Source of the DNA: Adiantum capillus-veneris
Lineage: Eukaryota > Streptophyta > Polypodiopsida > Polypodiales > Pteridaceae
Direction: 5' to 3'
Assembly (NCBI GenBank): GCA_014529385.2
Contig: CM043953.1
Span: forward strand, 72,939,872-73,003,871
DNA: 64,000 nt
In this document: piece after piece, positions 11,601-23,600 of the stretch
How positions within the stretch are numbered: position 1 is the first letter of the stretch
Layout: the number at the start of each line of letters is the position of its first letter
The notes under the pieces: model-generated
What the model saw: the letters and a program-made list of their open reading frames with translations, nothing else
Databases searched by the model: none
What the model was told of the DNA's origin: nothing
Made by a program: the position numbers and the translations under genes

Positions 11601-14600
11601 GCGTTGACTTTGCCATATGCTCGACACAATTCATTTGTACTTTCAAGACGTATGCCATAGATATTATGTACGTTGATGCTATGTCATATGAGGCCTTTGA
11701 GGTTGAGTTTCACGAGACTCCTGAGAATTTGTTCGTCGTTGCCGAGAGTTTTGTAATTCTGTTTAGTGGTCGGAGTTGGTTTTGTGATAAACTCCAACTT
11801 TCCCTTCATGAGTTTGTAGCCGACCGTGGCATGGTCCATAAGCACTTACATGGTTGAGACTCGCTTGGACAGACAATATTCTTGCAATGGTGATGGTAGT
11901 CCAATGGTGTATCGCTCGCACTGGTCCTTTAAGAGAATGAACTTAAAGACACTGGGAGGTAGGCATTGAGAAACCTTTGGTTATAGTCGTCCACGGTCTC
12001 TGTGGCAAGCATTTTCAAGTTGCTCCATTCTGCCAAGATCTGGACTTCAAAGAGAGAAGTCTTACATGGCTTATGCCCTGTAAGACAGAGCGATGAAGAC
12101 GGGAGCGCGCCCGATGCGCGATGGACTAAGGGTGGGAGTGCATAATAAGTTCGGGATCGGGGCATGCAGATTCTTTAATAAACTTCCGAGCGTGAAGATT
12201 CTTGCTCTGTCTGCTCTTTCATAGGACCGGTATGCTTTCAGAAAAGCATACTGTCTCAAGCTCTGATACCACTGTCACGGAGATGAGCACCACGTGTCAA
12301 TGGAAAAGAATTGACTAAACAACTTTAAGCATTGAACTAAAAGAGACGCACGACACACAAATAACACTGAACTAAAAGAGACGCACGACACACAAGACGG
12401 GGAGTGGCGGAGTTCCATCCCAAGAGAGCATTGGCCCCAAACCTTGGCGCCCCTTTCGGTATTTCTTTATATTGCTTAAACTCAGTACAATCCGGTACTT
12501 TGTCCTATGCTCTCCCATGCGGAGACGTGACAGAGACTGAGCCCATGGCACATATTTAAAGGCCCGTGGCCTCTTAAAAGCAGTAACTACATGAAAAGAT
12601 TCAAGTTCTAAAAGCATATGTCCAAAAGAAGTAGCACCAAAAGCTGCCAGCGTGTTTCACAGAAATCCGTACAGTTGTTGCTACGTCAGTAACCTTAATG
12701 TAAAACACGGAATTCTGTACATTTGCCACGCCAACAGTCCAACGCAAATTGCGGAGGCGTTCGTACATGCCTGCCATGTCATCAACTGGTTGCGCAAGGT
12801 CCTTTGAGTATTTTTTTGCTTTATTTAATATCTTTGTGTCACGTGGCCCGAACGGACGGGGTCCCATAAGTTGGTAAGACTTCTTCTGCTGCTTTAGCTT
12901 AGGGCTTAGACCCCCTCGTGCGAGATTTGTAGGTCAGCTTAGGGGTTTGCTTTTGGTCCCTTCCAAGTACCTCATTATGGACTTTGCAACATCTCAATGT
13001 GCTTTGCCAGGATTAGACATAAACTTGCTCACTACTCCCACTGAATAAGCAATGTTAGGTCTAGTGGCAACCATAGCATACATGAGAGAGTCGCAAGCTG
13101 AAGCATAAGGTACTCCCCTCATAGCATTGGTTGCATCATCAATTTTCGGGCAATCACTTGCACTCAACTTTACATGTGGCTGCAATGGCACGCTCAAAGG
13201 CTTAGCATCAGCCATATTAAACCTCTCAAGTACTTTTTCATGTACTTTTCTTGAGACAAATACAACAGTTTATGTTGCCTCTCTCGTTATGCGCATGCTC
13301 AAAATATGTTCAATTGAACCCAATTTTTTCATTGCAAAAGCTGAATTCAGTTGGTTTTTGAGAGTGTTGAGAGTGCTCTTATTCTTCCTGACTAACAACA
13401 TGTCATTCACATACAATACAAGAATCATTGGTTTGGTGTCCGCATCTCTTTTGATGTATAAACAGTGATGTGCATGGTTGTGGTCGAACCCACGTTTCGG
13501 CATAAAAGTGTCAAATCTTTGGTACCATTGTCTAGAAGCTTGTTCCAACCCATACAAACTTCTTTTCAACATGCATACAAGGTCTTACATGCCAAGTAAA
13601 ACCTTCTGAGTGCATCATGTATAGGCTACACTCTTCTTCAAGATCACCACGCAAGAATGCTGTCTTTACATCCATTTGATCCATCTCCAAATCCAAGATA
13701 GCAACGAGAGCAAAATGAACGCGAAGGGTAGTCATTTTTACAATAGGAGAAAACACCTCCTGAAAATCAATGCTTGCCCTTCTACGCATATCCTTTGGCA
13801 ACAAGCCTAACTTTGTACTTGGGTTTGCAATTGACAGTTTTGATTTTGTACACCCACTTGTTAGGAATAGCTTTCCTACCCTTGGGTAACTTAACCAAAT
13901 CCCAAGTATCATTGGCATGCAGTGCCTTGATTTCTTCTTGCATAGCCAACTTTGACTTGCTCTTAGAATCACATGACATGGCCTCTTTATATGTAAGAGG
14001 CTCTCCCTCATCTGTCAACATAATGTATTGAAAGAGGGGTCAAATCCCTGCTAGATCTCTGTAACCAGTGATCTACATTATTTGGTTTAGGTTTTAGATC
14101 AGGAGGATGAGAACATCATCATTTAAGGGCTGATGTACATCATCTTCAACCCTATTTTCAGCATATTCTCTTGGTTGCAAATCGCCTGTATGCAATGGTT
14201 GTCCAACATCATCTGGCTCAATAACCACTGGCCCACTGAGAGTTTCGGGCCTTGTGGTGCATCCTGAGGCTCAATTTCAGAACTAACAGGTGGTTGTACA
14301 TGCTGAAATTTGATCTTTTTAGAGTCAACATCATCAGAGGCAACATTGGTTTTAAGCAACTTTGCCTCATTAAATACAACATCTCGGTTGCATATAACCC
14401 TTTGAAGTTGAGGTAGCCATTCTCTATAGCCCATTTCTCCTTCATCTCCATATCCCATGAAGATTCCTTTCATTGACTTGGCATCAAGCTTACTCCTTAA
14501 CTCAGGCCTTACATGCACAAACGCCCCACAACCGAAAATGCATAAGTGGTCATATGATGTTAGGTGCAACGGAAGTGAATGTTGAACTGTGCTCAAGATG

Positions 14601-17600
14601 AGTGCTCCGAACTGTGCTCAAGGATTCCTTTTACTTACTGAAGGGAGAGCCTTCCGTTCCTTTAGTGAGAGAGTGCAGTGGACACAAACAAAGTGGATGA
14701 ACACTGTGAATGAAGGTGCTGAGATTGAGAGATAGAGAGAGAAGAATACGACACCAAAATGTTGTCAAACCCTCCTCTGAAGGCCCCACTCTCTATGGCG
14801 AGAGCGGTCTACTATTGATTGTACAATGCTTTGGACTTGCCGACGATGTCGACGACGAGACGGGCTGAAATATGAAAACGCTAATGGCTGAAATCTGCAA
14901 ATCTTTTATCTGCTGAATTCTGACTCTATGTCGATGACGACGATGCAACGACAGCACGCCGAAAACACAGATGCTGAAATCTGCGTTTTCCGGCTGAAAC
15001 TGCAAACTTCGCGGGATTTGACCGTGCGGCGAGGAACTACTGCGGGAAGGGGAGATCTGCGAGGTTTGGGGGTGCTACTGTAGAGTTTGAATGCTGAAAA
15101 CTGAAAACGCTGAGTCTACTGTGGTTCTGTCGCAGATGCAAAAACGCTAGGCTGATTTGGGATCCTGCTGCAAAAACGCCAAGTCCCTTGTTGTGCAATC
15201 TGCCAACGCTAGGGCTGATCTGTCTTCTGTTGGTTCTGCTACCCGCCGGTTTGGATCTGCAAAAGCAAAACGCTGGCTGATCTTCGGTCCTTGGCTGAAA
15301 ACGCTAGGTTTACCGCCGGTGGGGGGTCTTGTTGAGAGGTGCCTGTTGAACGTCGTGTTCTTGCTGCCTCTTTTGCTGTGGAATGCTAGCGCTAGGTTTT
15401 CTTTTATGCTGCCTTGCTCATTTGCCCTACCTAGTTCCCAACAAAAGTCACTTAAAAAATAATAGGTGAAAAATGCCTAAAATAGGGAAAATAGGTTCTG
15501 TGCACTAGAAATCGTTCCTGATGGATTCTAATGGTAATGCTGATGATCATGCTGTGTGCAACCAGAGGATATGCATCTACTCTAAGTGCTTGGGCACAAC
15601 GAAACCGAGAAACACGTTGCAATAGGCCTGAAACGTGAAACGGGTGAAACGCCGGGAGTGAAACGCCTTTAAAAAAAAAAATCCTTTTGAAAATTTGGGC
15701 ATTAAATAGTTATTTATTTATTATGTATATGCTATTTCAAGGTTAACATAGCATGTGTCTCTACTCACTGCACTGTGAACACCTATTTTGTCTACACATA
15801 ACACTATATATACACAAAATTGGCGTCTCGGTTTGACGTTTCAGCGAGGCCTTAGCCTAGGGTGAAACATTTCGGGGTGAAACGCCATGTTTCGGGTCTG
15901 AAACGTTTCGCGGATACGTTGCCTAGGCATGCACGATCTGCGAACAGACTCACAAAAGTGCCAGAACACTTCCTAAGCTAGGCTAACGGAACCCTTGTCC
16001 TGAAGTAGCTTGTCCACGTACACATAGGGTTAGATGTGTCATGTGACATCCCCTCCTTTTCAAAGTGAGGTACTGGTACCAAACTGTATGGCGTCGAGGG
16101 AGATCGTCAACAGCGTCTGGATGAATCCTGGGAAGGACTCTTCGCCGGCCCACTCTGATGTGTGGGTCGTGCGATACTTGAACTTCATAAAGGTCTGCAA
16201 CGCTTGCTTCTTTGGGCCGCGTCGAAAGCGACAAAGTCTTCTGAGGCTCCTTCAATGCGTCAACTTCGTCTACAGTCATGCGTCTACCTTCTTCAAGAAT
16301 CACCGAGGTTGAAAATTCCTGAAACCACTTTCAACACAAAAACATGAACATACCCATTCCATGTAAAGTGACTGGAAAAATTCTAGTCTTTCAAAAAAAC
16401 TGTGCATGCAATGCAGATGAACAAAGTGCCGGAGTGCCAAACTGTTCATCAAACACACACAAACAATGGGGTTGAATGTCGACTTTTCAACCAACCGTGG
16501 CAAAACACAATGGAAATGCCTATGCTTGATGCTCAATCCTTCTTGTGCTCTTTCTGATACTGTGTCATGCCAAGGAAGAGACATGAAATGTGAAATTCTT
16601 GGGTGCAAACATTTTATCTTTTCATGAATCATCCGCATACATCCATCCTCATTCATGAGTGAATCGTGCTCATCGTACAATATGTCATGCCTATTAAAAG
16701 GGATCACATAAGGACGATGACTAAAATACAGGAAAGCATCACGAATGAAACACTCGCACAATGTGTACTGACTAATCACTCGTACACATAATACTTCTTG
16801 TGGGGGTTCTGTGGACCTAGGCTCAAGAGCCAAGATCGGTTCTTCTTGAGGGGGTTCTTTGGACCTAGACTCGACTCGAGAGCCAAGAGCGATGCTTCAT
16901 GATTGATCGAATCTGCAATGAGGTTAGCTTCACTAGAAAAAGTATCAACTAACACATCATCCTTGTGAACAATCACATCTTTTTTTTGCAAATCATCATG
17001 CTCGTGAGAAATCACATCTTGATCATGCAAATCATCATACTTGTCATTGTCATCCAAATCATCATGCTCATCATTATCATTTAAATCATCATGCTTATCA
17101 TCATCATGCAAATCATGTGTGTCTTGCTTTGGATAAGACGAGACTGAAAGAGTCTCCTCCTCCTGGTTCTGTTCAAACTGCACCTGCACAATAGAAAAAA
17201 GTCGCCACAACTCTTTCATGTGTTGGTCGCTCTTCCCTTGTCTTGCTTTGTTCTTGTGATCAAATTTTGCTTGTCTTTCTTTGTTCTCGCGATCAAATTT
17301 GGCTTGTCTTTCTTTGTTCTCTGCTTGTCTTTCTTCGCGCTCACGATCCAATTTGGCTTGTCGTTCTTTGGCTTCCATGCATGCTTGCTCGCACTCACGC
17401 GCTATGGCTTCCATTTTTTCTTCGTACTTACAATCAATTTTTGCTTTTCTTACTTCGCGTTCTAACTTCCTTTCCATAAACATATGGTCCAAAGCCTCTT
17501 AGGAGTTAGTGCAATCCTTGACGTAGATGGGGAAGGGAGAGGGTCAGAAAAACCTCGTGGTGCGGAAAATTCTTCGTCACCTTCTTCATGCTCATCACCT

Positions 17601-20600
17601 TTATGCAAAGTATCCATTCCGCTTCGGGTGATGACCATACACTGAGATCTTTGGTTCTTAAGTTCACGAGGAACTTGGGTTCTTGAGGGTCTTGAGGTTC
17701 TTGGGTTCTTGAGGTTCTTCTTTAGCTTGCAATCTGTGTTAGAGAAGGATCTTCTCTTCATGTGAGCTCTTCTCTTTCCCGCGGGCGCATCTCTTGGCGG
17801 CCTTGCGCTCACACCAAGGTTGCTTTTTTTCACTTCACGTCGATTGGCCGGCCACTAAGTGCACGGTCTGCTCTCAATTATTGAAAAGAGAAACAAAGGG
17901 AGGCTGGACAAGCCCTTCTTTCTTGGGATTCTTGTCACTCTTCAAAAACACGATTAGGAATCGACACGCCCAAGAGGACTTGGGTTACGTACGACCTCAA
18001 CAAGCAAAAAAAATTATGTGGTTCTTTCCTCGAGTGATACAGAACACTGCCAAAGCTCTGCTACCAATGTTAGGTGCAGCTGAAGTGAATGTTGAACTTT
18101 GCTCAAGATGAGTGCTCCAAACTATGCTCAAGGATTCCTTGAAGGGAGAGCCTTCCGTTCCTTTAGTGAGAGGGGGCAATGGACACAAACAAAGTGGATG
18201 AACATTGTGAATGAGGTGCTGAGACTGAGAGATAGAGAGAGAAGAATATGACACTAGAATGTTGTCAAACCCTCCGAAGGCCCCACTCTCTATGGCGAGA
18301 GCAGTTTACTCTTGATTGCACAAATCTCTACACTGCTTTGGACTTGCCGACGATGTCCACGACGATGAGGACGACGACGAGACGGACTGAAATATGAAAA
18401 CGCTAATGGCTGAAATCTGCAACTCTTTTATCTGTTGAATTCTGACTCTATGTCGGTGATGACGGCGATGACGACGATGCAATGACGACGCGTTGAAAAT
18501 GCAGATGCTGAAATCTGCGTTTTTCGGGCTGAAACTGCAAACTTCGCGGGATCTGACCGTGTGGCGAGGAACTGTTGCAGGAAGGTGAGATCTGCGAGGT
18601 TTGGGGTGCTCCTGCAGAGTCTAAATGTTGACAACTGAAAAGGCTGAGTCTACTGTGGTTCTGTCGCGAAGATCTGCAAAAACACCAGGTCTCTTGCAGA
18701 TGCAAGAACGCTAGGCTGATTTGGGATCCTGTTGCAAAAACGCTGAGTCCCTTGCTGTGCAATTTGCTAACACTAAGGATGATCTATCTTCTGCTGGTTA
18801 TGCTACAACCGGTTTGGATTTGCAAAAGCAAAACGTTGGCTGATCTTCGGTCCTTGGCTGAAAACGCTAGGTTTATCGCCGGTGGGGGGTCTTGTTGAGA
18901 AGGTGCCTGTTGAACGTCTTGTTCCTGTTGCCTCTTTTGCTGTGGAATGCTAGCGCTAGGTTTTCTTTTATATTGCCTTGCTTATTTGCCCTACCTAGTT
19001 CCCAACGAAAGTCACTTAAAAAATAATAAGTGAAAAATGCCTAAAATAGGGAAAGTAGGTTCTGTGCACTGGAAATTGCTCCTGATGGATTCTGATGGTA
19101 ATGCTGACGATCATGCTATGTGCAACCAGAGGATATGCATCTACTCTAATTGCCTGGGCATGCACGATCTGCAAACACTCACAAAAGTGCTAGAACACTT
19201 CCTAAGCTAGGCTAACTGAACCCTTGTCCTGAAGTAGCTTGTCCACGTACACATAGGGTTAGATGTGTCACGTGACATATGAAGTGGGTTTGCTAGACCA
19301 AACCTCTTCAAGGATGCCAACTTTCAACACAGTGTGGGGTGAATGATTGTAAATATGAACTGTAGTTTTAAGCGCCTCTCCCCAAAATCATTGAGGGAGA
19401 TTAACCCTGGACAACATGCATCGGACCTCTCACACAAGGTCCTGCTATATCTCTCAGCCAGACCATTAGACGAAGGACTACAAGGGGCTGTTAGCTCTCT
19501 TGATACCATTTTCTTGGCAAAACTTAACAAAATCAGCAGATGTGAACTCACCCCCATTGTCTATATTCAAGCATTTCAGTTTTCTACCTGTTTGGGTAGT
19601 CACAAATGCATGAAAGGTTTTCAAAGAAGCAATCGTGTCAATTTTATTCTTGAGCGAATAAACCCATATTTTCCTAGAGAAATCATCAACAAAGTAAACA
19701 AAATACGGAACACCACCCATACTCTTTACATGCATGCTACAAACATCAAAATGTACAAGATCAAGACAATCAGATTTAGGAGAGACACTAAAGTCATAAG
19801 AATTTCTCACTTGCTTTCCATATTGGCATTCATTACAAAAATCAAGCTTTAAGCCCTTAGTATCAACTCGAGAGGAAAGAACATCAAGTCCTTTCTAGCT
19901 CATATGGTGTAATGTTTTGTGCTAAAGCTCCAAATTAGACCCAATCTCTATTATAGCAACAAACTTGTGTGGCAAGGCTTTGCAATGCAAGAAGTAAAGT
20001 GTCCCCTTCTTTGTGCCCTTAACAATTTTCATAGCATCTTTTGTGAGCTTCCAAGTACCACCACTAAAAATGGTGTTATAACCATGTATATTAAGTTGTC
20101 CAACAAAGAGCAGACTCTTCTTGATGCCAAGAATATATCTAACATCATGCAAAACAAGTCGTTGCCCATTATCAAGGGCCAAATGAATAGTGCCTATTCC
20201 ATCAATTGTGCAAGCATGATTATTTCCAAGATAAACCTTAACATAGTTGCCTGCATCAATAGTGGCAAAACACTCTTGAGATGGAGTCACATGAAAAGAG
20301 GCACTTGAGTCCACTATCTAGGAGTGGGACAAGCCATCACTCATAGACAGCAAAGCATCAATGACATCACCCTTGGTGATCTGCATGTCCTATGCATGAT
20401 AAACATGGGCATCCATAGGAGACATAGTGGCACACAGAATATCACCTATGTCAGAGAGTTCCTCGATCACCACATTGGAGGTTACATTGACCTTCTGCTT
20501 GTTCTTGGAACCATCAAATACATCTGCCTTGTCATCCTTTTTCTTCTTGTCACCCGCATTCTTCTTCCTTTCTTGCTCTTTCTTAAAGTACCTGCAATCT

Positions 20601-23600
20601 GGCTTCTTATGGCCTTTCCGACCACATTGATAACAAATGACATCAGATTGCTTTCCTTTGCTCTTGCTCCTGTTCCTTTGCGTTGGCATTCCCTCTAACC
20701 ATGTGAGCCGAAGCATTAGCCTCACCACTTGCCTTTTGTCTAATTTCCTCATTGAGAGAACCCCTTACTCCATCAAAGGTAAGATTTGGGTTATTAGACA
20801 ATGAGACCACCAGGGCCTCCCAAGAATCAGACAAGGTCTAAGCAAAAAAAGGCCTTTTAACTTATCATCAAAAGCGGGCAAACTAGAGTCCTGCAAGTGG
20901 GAAAGAACACCTGTAAAAGCACCAATGTTCTCAGCTGCAGACTTTGCAGTATCCAATTACATATGCGCATCAAGTACACCTGGTTCACTGGCGTCCTGTT
21001 TTCATAAGTGGCCTTGAGCTTTGCCCACACAGCATAGGCAGTGTCAAGACCCTTGAGGTCTACCAAAATTTCATCCGCAACAACCATTTTTACATACACA
21101 ATAGCCTTTTTGTTTAAATTAAGCCACGCCTCATCATAGCTGCAGGCTTTGCATCTTGCAGTGCACTATCGCAATCTTTTAAGAAAAGAATGCTATGCAT
21201 TATCTCTTTCCACAAATTGAATACAGTGCCTTCGGATCTCTTGATTTTGAAGAGATTCTTCACATCTGAAGAAGAGGAGGCCATATTATCACTTGTGCAC
21301 AAAAAACAGAAAATTGAATTTCTGAAAAAAATAAAAAATTAGTAATTTGCTGAAATCTCACTGATTTTTGCAAAAACAAGTGCCGTAAAGGTAGTAGTAC
21401 AACATTTCTAGAAGCTTCCCTTCGAATTTCGTATTTTTTTTAAAAAAAATCAAAAATTTAATAATTTTTGAAATTTTTGTAAAAAATTACAGTACGTTGA
21501 ATTTCTTGCCCAAAAACTTGGGATTCTTACAATTTTATGGTGCAAACCACAAATCAATACATGGGGTAGCTATGTGCATCAAAACGCCCAATTTTCATTG
21601 CTGAAATTGACTTGTAAATGCTGAAATTTATCCAAAAATGGAAAAAACACACGTGTTCACAAATTTCCTTACTTGAGAGACTTCTTGCGATGAAAACTTC
21701 CTAAAATGGGAGAGAGCTTCTCGAGGGTGTAGGGCTGAAATACTTAGCTATTCACGACGAATTCCTCGCGAGGAATTTGCACGAGGCTTTGATACCAGCT
21801 GAAAGAGGAGTTTCACGAACCCAAGTTGGTTGAGTTTGAGCAGCGGTGCGTGTGCGCGCAGGATGAGTGCAGAGAGACAGAGAGAAAGCAGCGATGGTTG
21901 CAGGGGAGGAGATTACGTAAGTTTTTAGAAGTCCAAAAACTTAAGTGATGAGGGTTTTTGGGACTGTTTTATTAAAATGTGCCATTTGGCCACTTAATCA
22001 ATGTGAAACCGTTAAAAATAGTCCATGTGGCCCAAAGGCCAATAAATGAAGTATAATGGCCAATGTGCCACATTGGCCACTTGGACAATGTGAAACCTTC
22101 AAAAATAGTCCAAGTGGCTCAAAGGCCAATAAATGAAGTATAATGCCAGTGCTGGCCCAAAATGGTGGGCTAAAACATATCTGCGAAGCTCTTGAGCAGA
22201 GCTACGCTTGGAAACGGTCCAGAGGAGATCGGGAGTGACCTCTGGGCATTTACCCCAAATTAGGCACCTTCTGCGCTTCCCATTGCTTGATGAGGGACTT
22301 TAAAGCTCGATCCTGCTTGTGTTTTGCATATTTGGATCCTTGGATTCTTCGAATACTTAAGAAAGCAATTTATGATCCTCTTGATGATGATCATCGGTTG
22401 CTCCGCCTGCTTTTTCTAGTACTTTCTCTCCACGGTGACCTTGACCTCTTCATACTCGCATTGATTGTTGGGAGAATCTGAAGCCGTGTTGCAAGTCTAA
22501 CACTGATAATTGGATTGGATTGCCCACAAAAAAGCAATCGTCGAAGCTCTAGGAAAATTGAAAGTGATTGCTGCTCACAATACAAATTGTTGAGAGGAAT
22601 TGAAGCCATGTTGCAAGGGTCCTATTGATAATTGGATTTGATTGCCCACAAAAGAGATTCATTTGAGCTCTGATGTCATTGAAAATGATTGCCACTCAAA
22701 ATACAAATTGTTGGGAGGAATTGTAGCCATGTTGCAAGTCTCCTATTGGTAATTTGGATCAGAGTGCCCGCAAAAGAGCAATCATTTGAGCTTTGATATC
22801 ATTGACAATGATTGCTATACTTGATACAAGCTATGATGCACATAGAAGACTTGAATCACGCTTGCAAGAAGGAAAAGAACCGGAATAACACCTGCACAAT
22901 GTGGAAGAGGTGCAAAGTTCCCTCTAAGAGATGCTGGCCCCTAAACAAGCACTTCTAGCAGTTTTTCTTTCATGTATGGATCGAGCAAAAGTGTGCTTGC
23001 TTTGTGAGTCCACTCGTAGAATCGTCATACAAGAGGCACACCCCTCTAAGAGATGCTGGCCCCTAAAAAAGCACTTCTAGCAGTTTTTCTTTAATGTCTG
23101 GATTGAACATAAGTGTGCTTGCTCTGTGAGCCCACTCATAGAATCATACAAGAGGCACATTGGTCATGGTTGCAAAAAGCAACTACAAAGCAATTGTTGA
23201 AAACAACTCAAAAGGTAAAAGGCAATTTGTTCATTGCCACGTAGGGGCTCTCTACAAAGCACCTACATCCATGTGACCCGCCATATCAACGCTGGCTGTA
23301 GGTTGTCGCCACATCATTGTCATCCGTACAGGCTGCCACATCAACATGTGGAAATTAAGCCCGTTCATACGGTAGTGCCGCATCATCATCCTACCGTGTC
23401 ATGTTATCACTGTGTGACGCTTGTGCTTGTGAGTAGAAAATGTTAACAAAAAAAATTTAAGAAGCTTTTCAGCTTAATTAAAACACAAGGGCTATGGACA
23501 TTGAGTTCAACACAAGCATTCTACCCCTTTTAACAAAGAAAATCCTCATGAGCAGGTGGAGAAAGGACAAAGTTTGCGGTGGACAGGGACAGGTCGTTTG

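Larger units (their letters stand above)
9909..12940 (-). mobile_element. Ty3/gypsy element relic with gag and protease only
   Basis: Two related LTRs (left about 9909-10370, right 12273-12940) flank 1.9 kb of minus-strand internal sequence. A primer-binding site sits beside the right LTR. Gag and protease are recognisable; reverse transcriptase, RNase H and integrase are absent. The right LTR stops abruptly at 12940 against Copia RNase H sequence, so its outer end was lost at that junction. The left LTR lacks about 190 bp present in the right one. Confidence 0.75.
14558..19277 (-). mobile_element. Non-autonomous LTR retrotransposon (LARD-like) nested in Copia A
   Basis: A complete insertion with a perfect 5-bp target-site duplication TATGA at 14553-14557 and 19278-19282. 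LTRs are 14558-16048 and 18068-19277, both TG...CA. The minus-strand primer-binding site TGGTAGCAGAGC lies at 18055-18066, and a polypurine tract AAAAGGAGGGGA abuts the 3' LTR at about 16049-16060. The 2-kb internal region has no pol, only gag-like or unknown open frames. It interrupts the Copia integrase, so it is younger than the Copia insertion. Confidence 0.92.
12941..22177 (-). mobile_element. Copia element A, interrupted by a nested LTR element and 3'-truncated
   Basis: Minus-strand order from the right: 5' LTR (21800-22177), primer-binding site, gag, protease, integrase (to 19283), then the nested element 14558-19277, then the integrase end, RT and RNase H (14552-12941). The integrase frame is cut between '...PTS' and 'YDHLCIFGCGAF', and TATGA is duplicated at the cut. 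RNase H stops at MRYLEGTKSKP, where the gypsy LTR at 12940 begins, so the 3' LTR is gone. Many stops and shifts are present. Confidence 0.85.

Noticed and set aside
16776-17492. Host coiled-coil protein gene
   Set aside because: It lies between matched LTRs with a primer-binding site and a polypurine tract, so it belongs to the transposon.
22465-23160. CRISPR-like array
   Set aside because: The repeats are adjoining, diverged and ~121 bp long with no spacers, in a eukaryotic intron.
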